A stretch of 64,000 nt of DNA, from positions 1-64,000 of the forward strand of contig NZ_JAMXFC010000035.1 in the NCBI RefSeq assembly GCF_025370755.1, in the 5' to 3' direction. The translations under genes were made by a program, and so were the position numbers. The notes beneath the pieces were generated by a model. The model was not told where the DNA came from, did not search any database, and saw only the letters and a list, made by a program, of their open reading frames with translations. Origin of the DNA: Laspinema sp. D2d. Lineage in GTDB: Bacteria > Cyanobacteriota > Cyanobacteriia > Cyanobacteriales > Laspinemataceae. Each line of letters starts with the position of its first letter. Position 1 is the first letter of the stretch. Positions 57,601-64,000 of this stretch are shown here, one piece after another.

Positions 57601-57752
57601 GCCTGCCAAATTTGACCATCTAATCCACACTGCACTATTCCCACCGGGGCTTGACTAAAGCTCACCTGAAACCGGGTTTCACTCTCCTGAAGCCTGTTCT
57701 GGAGTTCAGCATATTCTTTTTGCAGCGCTACAAGTTGAGATTGTGTGACCAT
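54693..57752 (-). CDS. Multi-PAS, GAF sensor histidine kinase
   Basis: The 1019-residue soluble protein has four PAS domains (about 20-140, 170-290, 300-420 and 425-545), most with the DITDRK-type PAC ending. A GAF domain (about 560-725), HisKA with GIAHEINNPVSF near 759 and HATPase (NILTNAIDAI, DNGCGI, GTGLGL) follow. The phospho-accepting His is present, in contrast to the phytochrome-like protein at 22009, which shares the same kinase subfamily. No receiver is fused. The ligand for the PAS/GAF set cannot be read from sequence. Confidence 0.92.
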   Translation of the reverse strand: MVTQSQLVALQKEYAELQNRLQESETRFQVSFSQAPVGIVQCGLDGQIWQANEKFCEIVGYTEEELRSRSFEDLTHPEDLNRELVWAKKLVNAEIDTYSLQKRYLRKDGAIARVSLQVNGVRDGKGRVHSVMGFITEITDHHRKIDPIPEEVRQEKAERERAEAALHEYEARFERLAKTLPGMVYQYRQYLNQTEDSFTYVSPACREIYELEPEAVLDNSQLMWQIIHPEDSTEFARSFISAAQTGKEWYYQWRIITPSGKLKWLQGAAKKSPQPDGAMLWDGMVLDITDRKLADDSMRQQIEMLDQANDSILIRDLNDHIQYWNQGAQRLYGWSLTEVLGQSIHELLHTSFPQPLSEIMASCLRQGHWRGELVHRKRDGTQVVVDSRWNLQRDEQNHPRAILEINTDISDRKQAEQALRNSEARFRTTFEQAAVGVAHVDFEGRFIRINQRFCDIVGYSKAAMLALTFQEITHPDDLDLDWELAQQVKQEQITHYSIEKRYIRQDKTWIWVNLTVAMEQEGSYWISVVEDITDRKKAEAARLKSEAKLREKVAREELLNRLTSQIRNSLDLNQILQTVVTELQRVLNLDRCYFLWHQTEPTPVWSCIQEAKRPHLDSFLGEYPILDPNSLYRKLIAGEMVWCDDLAQSPDREWHDIYVEQGFSAILLVPLRKSNGKLGVICCANSGQPRPWKLSELDLLEAVRDCMEIAIFQAELYKEATARSQELEQTLKELQKTQTQLIQSEKMASLGQLVAGIAHEINNPVSFIFGNIVHAREYLSDLLEVVELYDQEYPNPGPEIIEKADEVDLEFLKEDFSKLLDSMEQGAIRIREIVTSLRTFSRYDEAALKDIEIHSGIESTLMILKNRLDFQGNRPEIEVIKDYGTLPKVECFASEVNQVFINILTNAIDAIEEAYRQGNRQEPGKIWIQTQVLPGDRIAIQIKDNGCGIPENSLSRLFDPFFTTKPIGKGTGLGLATSYQITVDRHKGKLQCTSTLGIGTEFTIELPIHQDQFHKDEKR

Positions 57753-58007
57753 TTGAGCCTACCTCACTCACGAGATTTTTCGGATTAATTCGGAGGTTAT
57801 AACCGCTTTTCGACCCCCTACGCTCTGGAGTAGTCGGACTGATTGGATATCCAATACGCTATACCCTCCGCACTTTACTTCTTGAGAGACTTGACAAATT
57901 AAAAAAAACATGAAATTCAGCCTTTTAAAAAGGCTTTATATTTTCTTTATTTTAATAATAATAGCCCGTTTTAAGCGGAGTCACCGCTAGGACGCCGGGA
58001 CAGGATT
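57753..58007. other. Intergenic region upstream of the multi-PAS kinase
   Basis: It contains the presumed kinase promoter and A/T-rich tracts near 57900-57960. No gene is supported; a 74-codon plus-strand frame at 58052 is rejected. Confidence 0.4.
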
Positions 58008-58053
58008 ATACTCCCTCCGGTTTTTAAAGGACTATAAAAACCGGAGGGAGTAT
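58008..58053. repeat. Perfect 19-bp inverted repeat
   Basis: ATACTCCCTCCGGTTTTTA (58008-58026) pairs without mismatch with 58035-58053 across an 8-nt loop. No T-run follows on either side, so it is not a textbook terminator. It lies just past the stop of the leftward serine hydrolase. Confidence 0.9.
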
Positions 58054-58088
58054 GAGTCGTAAAAATTGCCTAAGTCCTGTTTCCCAAA

Positions 58089-59174
58089 CTATCCCACTTC
58101 CACTAATAAGGCACCGACGGCTTCATCTGTCCCTCGGAACGCCTGTTCACCGCCTTGATTCGTCGCCACCAGGACCGCAAAATCCCGCTGAGGTGCCATC
58201 CAGACCAGAGCAAAATTTAGGGTGTTGCTGCCATTGTGATACAGGACGCGCCCACCCCCCCAATCCCGTTCGGTAACCATCCATCCTAAGCCGTAGAGAT
58301 CGGAACTCCCCTCTACCATCGATCCGGTCTCTAAAGCCGGGGTATGCAGTTTTTGCAGGGTTTCAGGGCTTAATAATGTAGAGTAGCCTTGTTCGCCTTG
58401 CAAATGCAGGGAAATAAAGCGGCCCCAATCTTCCAAAGAAGCATGAACCCGACCCGCCGGGGAAATTAAAGGGGGATTATCATGTTCCGGTTCCGGTGCG
58501 ATCGCCTCAATCTCTCCATTTTCTTCAAAATGCTGCCAGGGTTGGTCGATCTGACCCGGAGTTCCCATCGGTCCAAAACCGACCCTCGTCATTCCCAAAG
58601 GTTGAAAGAGTTTTGTTGTGATTAACTCTTCCCAGGATGCATTCATCACCTGTTCTGCCATTGCTGCGGCCACTGTATAGCCCAGATTGGAATAGTGGTA
58701 TTTCCCAATGGGAACGGTGGGTGGTTGTTGCAGTGCCTGTTTAAGATAGGCTTGTCGCTGCTGTTGAATTGACCCGGGCAAGTCATACATTTCTAGGTGA
58801 GTTTTTCCCGGCAGCCAGGGTTCGTCCCCTCCTGGAAAGGCTGCTTGATGAGAGAGCAGTTGTTCTAGGGTAATCCAGCGATAAATCGGCAGCATTTCAT
58901 AATCCGGCTCAAAAATTTGAGCCAGGGTGGTCTCCCATTGCAAGGTTCCCGCTTCGACTAATATGCCCATCAAGGTAGCGGTCATTGCTTTGGTGCAGGA
59001 ACCCAAATGAAATAGGTCATTGAGGGTTACGGGAATTCCGCTGCCATATTTCCGCTCACCCACGGCACCGATCGCACTCAATCCGTGACTGGTGACAAGC
59101 GCTGCCCCTAGAGCGGGTAAATGATAATGCCCTCGAATGGGTTCCAAAACTGAATTAAGATTTATCATAACCAA
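58089..59174 (-). CDS. Serine hydrolase, class C beta-lactamase family
   Basis: The 361-residue protein has the catalytic SxxK (GSCTKAMT near 57), YxN (YHYSNLGY near 164) and HxG (LYHNGSN near 315) motifs of the beta-lactamase/esterase family. HxG replaces the lactamase KTG, which is usual for esterase- and peptidase-like members rather than true resistance enzymes. No signal peptide is evident. Its substrate is unknown. It stands alone. Confidence 0.9.
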   Translation of the reverse strand: MVMINLNSVLEPIRGHYHLPALGAALVTSHGLSAIGAVGERKYGSGIPVTLNDLFHLGSCTKAMTATLMGILVEAGTLQWETTLAQIFEPDYEMLPIYRWITLEQLLSHQAAFPGGDEPWLPGKTHLEMYDLPGSIQQQRQAYLKQALQQPPTVPIGKYHYSNLGYTVAAAMAEQVMNASWEELITTKLFQPLGMTRVGFGPMGTPGQIDQPWQHFEENGEIEAIAPEPEHDNPPLISPAGRVHASLEDWGRFISLHLQGEQGYSTLLSPETLQKLHTPALETGSMVEGSSDLYGLGWMVTERDWGGGRVLYHNGSNTLNFALVWMAPQRDFAVLVATNQGGEQAFRGTDEAVGALLVEVG

Positions 59175-59333
59175 GGCTTATCCACAGATTAATTGGGGTC
59201 AGCTTGGGTATTGGGCTTACCCTTACGGGGATGGAGTGATTTTGTCAGGGGTTTTTAAAATAAAGTCCAGAATTTTCCTGGGGATTTCTCAAGGGTGGGC
59301 CCGGACTCCCTGAATTAAATTAAGCATTATTAC

Positions 59334-59516
59334 TTACTCCGGTAAGGCTTTATAAGTCGCAATCACGGCTACTAATAAAACCAAGGTCCAAGACCAACTG
59401 GGAATGGAAGCGACTAATAGCCAGACATCCCCAAAGATGGCGGCAAAGAGTTCCAGGAAGTAAGCGATCGCTATCGTGGCAATAGCCAAGAGGATAACCG
59501 GGAATATTTCAGACAT
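59334..59516 (-). CDS. Small two-span membrane protein, 60 residues
   Basis: The product starts MSEIFPVILLAIATIAIAYF and has two hydrophobic helices separated by a short turn (PSWSW), ending TYKALPE. A GAGG ribosome binding site before 59516 supports this start over the longer frame to 59549. I do not recognise the family. It is a single gene between the serine hydrolase and a repeat-free gap. Confidence 0.6.
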   Translation of the reverse strand: MSEIFPVILLAIATIAIAYFLELFAAIFGDVWLLVASIPSWSWTLVLLVAVIATYKALPE

Positions 59517-59549
59517 AACATTTCCTCGTCTAGTTCTCATCACCAGCAA

Positions 59550-60022
59550 GGCGATCCCTAGCTGGTTTTTGCGATTCTTTTCTGTAACAGATTATAAAGC
59601 AAAAGTTACAAAACTCCAAGAAATAGGTTAAGAATTATTAAGGTAAGGGGCCGATGAACCGCGATCGGCTAAAATTAAGAGTTAAGTAAAAATCAGCGCC
59701 TAAATTGCCGTGATTCTAGGGGCGGCTGGATTAACCGATTCATTGTGATAGTTACAGCCTAAGCCTTTTCGAGCCGTTGATTGACCCGATTATGACAGAT
59801 TGAGATTTGGCTATAACCGCTGATTTTTTCCTGAGACGCGATCGCCCTTAATTCAGTTTCTTTCCTTTTAGTTTACACAGCAAAACCAGCCGATTAACTC
59901 GGTATTAATACTTATTTACAAAAGGAAACCCATCGTGAGTTCCCCAGAGACTCCCGGGAGGAAATCCCATAAAAATTGCCCCTCAAAGGGAGGGTGCGCT
60001 GAGGGGTTGGGGTATTACGTCA
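59550..60022. other. Intergenic region with terminator-like hairpin
   Basis: A stem near 59978-60010 (CCCCTCA with TGAGGGG) lies just past the leftward AAA ATPase stop and may end its transcript. Otherwise no gene or RNA was recognised in this 473-bp gap. Confidence 0.45.
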
Positions 60023-61927
60023 TCAGCTCCCTAAACGTTCGGTTGAGGTGGCTAAATTAATCCCTTTAACCGATTCTGACTCGGGTTTCTCCCGAGTGGG
60101 TGTGACCCGTTCCGGAGAAAGCGTGCTGCGGGCGATCGCCTGTAATAGAGGATTTTCCGTGGCGAGTTTTCGGTAAGCGATAAACTCAAAAATTTGTTCG
60201 GTCCCGATTCCATACACACTGCGGCACTGATAGACCCGCCATAAAGCAATCAGAGGCAGAATGTCCTCCGCTTTCAAATCCACCCACTGTCCCCCCCGTT
60301 CTCCGGTGAACTGTTGCAGATAACGGGATGCTTGCCAATGGGGGGGAATCCCATGCTCGTAGGGGCGAACTAAACACCCACAGGTGAGATCAAAGGTTTC
60401 ATATTGAACCAACCGTTTTAAAGCCGCTTCCACTTTTTGGCTCTGCATCTCTTGCAGAATCGCCACCCCCAAAGTGGAGGGACGGCCATTCTCACGAGTG
60501 GTCAAGGTGAATTGAATATAACCGCGATTGTGGCGATCGCGCTGAATGCGATCGCTCACGGACTCGACCTCCACCCCCGCGATCGTCTGTCCCAGAAGCC
60601 GTTGGAACCCAAAATAAATCGCCTGGGCGACTGTCCCATTATCGAGTAGAGACTCCAGATTCTGCGGATAAATCTGTTCCCCCTCAAACGCCGCTTCCAC
60701 CTGTTCAAAGGGGTCTTCTTCCACCGGATGGAAATTTTCCGCACACCATTCCAAAATCTCGCGAACTGACAACTGTTCCCGCGCCAACGCCCTCAATTGA
60801 CCCGCTTCAAAGGGGTAAACCGGGTTCGGTGGGGTTAAATGGTAGTGGTCATAAAACCCTTGTAACCAGAGGCGCACTAACTCCACAATCCCATCGGGAC
60901 TGATTTGGTATAATTGCATCGGTTCGCCTTGTTTGCACAGGTAATTGGCGATTCCCGGGGGCAGCGCTTGGACCTTCGTGCGCCAGGTTTCCTCAGTCAT
61001 GACACTAAACAAGACCATTCCCCGTTCTAGGGAGGCACGAGGCAAGGTATCCCAGATTCGTTTAATAATGCTGGCAACCACCCGTTCGCGTTTTAAGCCC
61101 GTATCACTTTTATCTGCCGCTTCCAACTCGTCAAAACAAATGATGAGGGGGTAATAGGAACTAATCAGGGTTAAGGTATGCATGAGGATTTCCCAAGCAT
61201 CGGCATCGCGGGAGTCGCGGGACCGATTGGGTAAACCGAGTTCAGTGGCTTTAGAAGGGGCGATCGCCATCCCGGACAACCATTTAATACTGTAGGGGGC
61301 TTCCGTACTAGAGAGGGTCCAGATAATCCCCCGGACGATATCCGGATCGGCGATATCGGGTTTAAGTTTGCAGAATCCTTCGGTGAGTTGAGTCACCCAG
61401 GTTTGATTTTTAGCCCGGGTATGATTGTTGAGTTTGGCAATCAGTTCCGGGGGAGAAAAGGTGCGTGCCTTGGGGTCGATCGCATGAATGGCATGATTAG
61501 CGATCGCCGCCGCCAGGGATTGCCACTGCATGACCCCCCCTTGACCCGCATAGCGTAAACTCTCTACTACGCGCTGATGAAATTGATAACGCAAGAGGTT
61601 TAAGTCCGTTAATTGACCGGCATTGACATAAACGAACAATGCACTATCATCTTGTTGGACCTGATGCCGCAGGGTGCTAATCAGATGACTTTTGCCCATG
61701 CCCGGATTGCCCGTCACCGCGATCGCACTCAAGGCAGAACGACCTTGACGAGAGCGTTCAAGGGCTTGAAAGACCACCTGCCGAATGCGATCGTTCAAGC
61801 TATTGAGATTGGGAAGGTCATCGCGCCAAATTTCGCGATCGCTGACCGATGCAGGGTAAGGGAAAGGGTTCTGAGCGGCGATCGCCGCATTTAGATCCTT
61901 AATCGAAGAAATAGAACAAGTAGCCAT
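60023..61927 (-). CDS. AAA family ATPase, function unknown
   Basis: The 634-residue protein has Walker A TGNPGMGKSHLI near 73, Walker B ICFDELEAAD near 265 and a sensor-like FSVMTEE. The C-terminal 250 residues include a strand-rich domain. The order P-loop, large insertion, then C-terminal domain recalls bacterial Orc1/Cdc6-like or BREX/Dpt-type ATPases, but I cannot assign it. It is 12 kb from the Dnd island and no Dnd-associated gene adjoins it. Confidence 0.7.
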   Translation of the reverse strand: MATCSISSIKDLNAAIAAQNPFPYPASVSDREIWRDDLPNLNSLNDRIRQVVFQALERSRQGRSALSAIAVTGNPGMGKSHLISTLRHQVQQDDSALFVYVNAGQLTDLNLLRYQFHQRVVESLRYAGQGGVMQWQSLAAAIANHAIHAIDPKARTFSPPELIAKLNNHTRAKNQTWVTQLTEGFCKLKPDIADPDIVRGIIWTLSSTEAPYSIKWLSGMAIAPSKATELGLPNRSRDSRDADAWEILMHTLTLISSYYPLIICFDELEAADKSDTGLKRERVVASIIKRIWDTLPRASLERGMVLFSVMTEETWRTKVQALPPGIANYLCKQGEPMQLYQISPDGIVELVRLWLQGFYDHYHLTPPNPVYPFEAGQLRALAREQLSVREILEWCAENFHPVEEDPFEQVEAAFEGEQIYPQNLESLLDNGTVAQAIYFGFQRLLGQTIAGVEVESVSDRIQRDRHNRGYIQFTLTTRENGRPSTLGVAILQEMQSQKVEAALKRLVQYETFDLTCGCLVRPYEHGIPPHWQASRYLQQFTGERGGQWVDLKAEDILPLIALWRVYQCRSVYGIGTEQIFEFIAYRKLATENPLLQAIARSTLSPERVTPTREKPESESVKGINLATSTERLGS

Positions 61928-62225
61928 AGCAAGACGTATAAAGGAGCAAACCGAATCGAGCTTCGGCTCTTACTTTAGAGTGTGCCGCGAAACTCATTTA
62001 ACCGGACACAATGCTAATCGGTTCTCTACTCAAACCCCTTTCTCGGGCGTTGGTACAGTATGAAATCAAAAGGACCAGAAACCTGATTTCTGGGCCAGAT
62101 GTGTTACTCCTGAGCCGAGATGTTGCCTAGAACGCCGGTTTCTAATCGCTACGGAACCGACTCCCTAGATTCCAAAGGCGATCGCCCCTTGATGTAGAAC
62201 GCTCCGATTTCCCAACCGAATTCAG
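61928..62225. other. Intergenic region with repeat half-sites
   Basis: A CAGAAACCTGATTTCTGGG element (about 62077-62096) belongs to the dispersed repeat family seen at 43957. No gene is supported. Confidence 0.45.
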
Positions 62226-63209
62226 TTAGCCCAAGGTGCGACCTGATAAAATCTCATGAGCTTGCTGCAGATGCTGGGCTACAGATTTAGCAGAAGCCTG
62301 GAAAGCCGCCTGTTCTTGCTCATCCAGTTCGAGTTCTAACACCTGAGTAATCCCTCGGCATCCTAACTGACAAGGAACCCCGATGAATAGATCGCGTAAC
62401 CCATATTCACCCTGAAGATAAGCCGCAGCCGGAACGATTCGCGACTGGTTAAGCAAAATCGCTTCAATCATCAGACTCACCGAAGAGGCTGGAGCAAAAT
62501 AAGCACTCCCGGTCTTCATTAATTCTACGATTTCCGTGCCCCCGTTGCGAGTGCGTTCCACAATTCGCGCAATGGTTTGAGCATCCATCAGTTCCTTGAG
62601 GGGAATCCCATCAACCGTCGTGTAGCGCGGTAGGGGGACCATTAATTGTCCGTGATCTCCCAGGACCATTGCCTTGATATCCTGGATTGAAACCCCCAGT
62701 TCCATCGCAATAAAAGTTTTAAACCGCGCCGCATCCAAGACTCCCGCCATGCCAATCACGCGACGGCAGGGGAGTTGAGTGGCTTCCCAGGCAACGTAGG
62801 TCATGACATCGAGGGGATTGGTGACCACAATTAAGATAGCTTCAGGCGATCGGGCGATCGCCTCCTTCGCTGCTGTCTTGACAATCGCCGCATTAATCTC
62901 AATCAAATCATCGCGATTCATCCCGGGTTTGCGAGGACGACCCGCAGTGATCACCACAATATCCGAGTTCGCCGTATCATCATAATTATTTGTACCGACA
63001 ATTTGCCGGTCATGACCCTCCACCCCCCTTGCTTCTATCAAGTCCAGGGCAATCCCTTGGGGCATCCCTTCCAGGACATCCAACATCACCACATCAGCTA
63101 AATTTTTTTCAGCAACTCGCTGGGCGAGGGTACTGCCAACTTTACCCGCACCAATAATGGAAACACGAGCTTGATGACAAGACGGAGGAAAAAAGGAGGG
63201 GGAGGACAT
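62226..63209 (-). CDS. mdh: Malate dehydrogenase
   Basis: The enzyme interconverts malate and oxaloacetate with NAD. The 327-residue protein has the Rossmann loop IGAGKVGSTLA near 19 with an acidic residue that favours NAD (VMLDVLEG). The substrate-binding Arg lies in GRPRKPGMNRDD and the catalytic His in LGDHGQLMVP. Length and motifs fit the bacterial LDH-like malate dehydrogenase group. It starts 30 bases from the ndhO stop in the same direction, so the two are probably co-transcribed. Confidence 0.95.
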   Translation of the reverse strand: MSSPSFFPPSCHQARVSIIGAGKVGSTLAQRVAEKNLADVVMLDVLEGMPQGIALDLIEARGVEGHDRQIVGTNNYDDTANSDIVVITAGRPRKPGMNRDDLIEINAAIVKTAAKEAIARSPEAILIVVTNPLDVMTYVAWEATQLPCRRVIGMAGVLDAARFKTFIAMELGVSIQDIKAMVLGDHGQLMVPLPRYTTVDGIPLKELMDAQTIARIVERTRNGGTEIVELMKTGSAYFAPASSVSLMIEAILLNQSRIVPAAAYLQGEYGLRDLFIGVPCQLGCRGITQVLELELDEQEQAAFQASAKSVAQHLQQAHEILSGRTLG

Positions 63210-63239
63210 GATTAATAAAACCGTTGAACAGTTTAGGGT

Positions 63240-63455
63240 TTACTGGAATTCTTCGAGTTGGTCGATTCGTAGCCAAACATTAGGGGCAGGCATCTGACCA
63301 AACTTGATCAGGGCATAGTCCCCATTCATGTCTACAACTTCCCCTTTAGTTTCAAAGATATAACTGGGGAAGCGCGAATCACTAGCACTTGCTTCTAAAC
63401 TATTGTCCAACGTTTCGCGAACGGCGCGAACCATACTACCTTTTTTAACTGCCAT
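63240..63455 (-). CDS. ndhO: NAD(P)H-quinone oxidoreductase subunit O
   Basis: This 71-residue subunit belongs to the cyanobacterial and plastid NDH-1 complex, which drives cyclic electron flow and respiration. It has the family sequence [19 protein letters not shown], then [20 protein letters not shown] and [13 protein letters not shown]. It lies on the stromal or cytosolic arm of the complex. The gene precedes mdh in the direction of transcription. Confidence 0.95.
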   Translation of the reverse strand: MAVKKGSMVRAVRETLDNSLEASASDSRFPSYIFETKGEVVDMNGDYALIKFGQMPAPNVWLRIDQLEEFQ

Positions 63456-63514
63456 AAGTTGCTCTGCCCTGTTTAAAACGCTTTCTCTCCCTCATTTTAA
63501 TCCCTCTCGGGGTC

Positions 63515-63665
63515 GGGGGATGGGGAGGATGGGGAGGATAGGGAGGATTAAGAATTTTGTAGTAACGAGTTCAGTCGTTTGCACATCATCTCCCGTCTCT
63601 CCCCTATCTCCCGTCTCTCCCCTATCTCCCGTCTCTCCCCTATCTCCCCCATCTCCCCCATCCCC
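63515..63665. repeat. Minisatellite between ndhO and mutM
   Basis: A G-rich half (GGGATGGGGAGGATGGGGAGG, about 63515-63550), a central segment with TAACGAGTTCAGTCGTTTG, and a C-rich half built of CTCCCGTCTCTCCCCTAT units (63587-63660) form an imperfect inverted repeat of the same kind as at 2199-2440. Confidence 0.85.
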
Positions 63666-63671
63666 CCATTA

Positions 63672-64000
63672 CTAACGCTGACAATTGGGGCAGAAATGGC
63701 TAGAACGTCCGGTAAGCTTCAGACGATGGAGAGGAGTACCACAAACGCGGCAAGGTTGGCCCGTGCGATTGTAAACCCAAGCGACTCCTGCATAGTTGCC
63801 ATTGACGCCGCTGACGTTGAGAAAATTGCTGAAGGTGGTTCCTCCGGCAGCGATCGCAGTCTGCAAGACTTGAATAATTTGGCTGTGCAGTCTCTCAATT
63901 TCCGCCGAATTTAGGTCAGCACACAGCTTTGTGGGTACAATCCCACTCAGGAATAAACTTTCATCAGCATAAATATTCCCTACCCCCGCAACAATAGTTT
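63672..64000 (-). CDS. mutM: Formamidopyrimidine-DNA glycosylase, 5' part outside the window
   Basis: This is the C-terminal part of the enzyme that excises 8-oxoguanine and formamidopyrimidines. The visible 109 codons contain VGNIYADESLF (a conserved Fpg segment), the basic-helix region, QTAIAAGGTTFSNF, and the zinc finger CRVCG...HFCPNC at the end. The start and the catalytic N-terminal Pro lie beyond the window edge at 64000. Confidence 0.93.
   Translation of the reverse strand, partial: TIVAGVGNIYADESLFLSGIVPTKLCADLNSAEIERLHSQIIQVLQTAIAAGGTTFSNFLNVSGVNGNYAGVAWVYNRTGQPCRVCGTPLHRLKLTGRSSHFCPNCQR

Noticed and set aside
58052-58276. 74-codon plus-strand frame
   Set aside because: It starts inside the hairpin arm and overlaps the end of the serine hydrolase antisense.
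58089-59174. Antibiotic-resistance beta-lactamase
   Set aside because: The KTG motif is replaced by HxG and no signal peptide is seen, which fits an esterase or peptidase-like member.

Overview
The window comes from a filamentous, Oscillatoriales-type cyanobacterium. It carries genes for oxygenic photosynthesis and its electron transport (psbY, ndhO, a GUN4-domain protein, a phytochrome-type sensor). The octamer GCGATCGC (HIP1) recurs every few hundred bases, and several families of palindromic intergenic repeats known from such genomes are present. No rRNA, tRNA or CRISPR array was recognised.

Layout. 0.6-13.3 kb: housekeeping and small conserved genes (map, a cupredoxin, a VOC protein, a gamma-carbonic anhydrase-like protein, psbY, a PAS histidine kinase, a tandem receiver-like protein, a GNAT protein, a GUN4 protein, priA, a Thr/Pro-rich surface protein). 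13.7-26.4 kb: a coiled-coil protein, a large hybrid kinase, a phospholipase D/cardiolipin synthase-like enzyme, a phytochrome-like kinase that lacks its phospho-accepting histidine, and a pyrF-pyrE fusion.

26.7-47.9 kb is the accessory core: a DNA phosphorothioation (Dnd) island. A leftward gene train dndC-dndD-dndE-DUF1499-methyltransferase-Uma2 starts at a divergent regulatory region, from which dndB runs rightward. Two more DGQHR (DndB-like) genes follow, themselves divergently arranged, then aquaporin and the phosphorothioation-associated protein 4 gene facing each other across a strong bidirectional terminator. Beyond a secreted protein and an Rpn-like protein lies a second leftward operon: an SF2 helicase of the phosphorothioation restriction family, a 97-residue protein, and a second SMC/Rad50-like ATPase with a CxC hook. 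No dndA cysteine desulfurase and no DndFGH set are visible. Modification therefore probably borrows a housekeeping desulfurase, and the restriction arm is probably the helicase/ATPase module. The most unusual gene is the Dnd-associated methyltransferase: it is a head-to-tail fusion of two full copies, and the N-terminal copy has lost its SAM-binding loop.

48.1-64 kb returns to chromosomal genes: an Ap4A phosphorylase-like protein, two very large sensor kinases (one with a Ser/Thr kinase, an AAA domain and a histidine kinase in one chain), a serine hydrolase, a small membrane protein, an AAA ATPase, malate dehydrogenase, ndhO and the 3' part of mutM, which is cut by the window end. G-rich/C-rich 9-bp minisatellites occur at three places (2.2, 54.6 and 63.5 kb).
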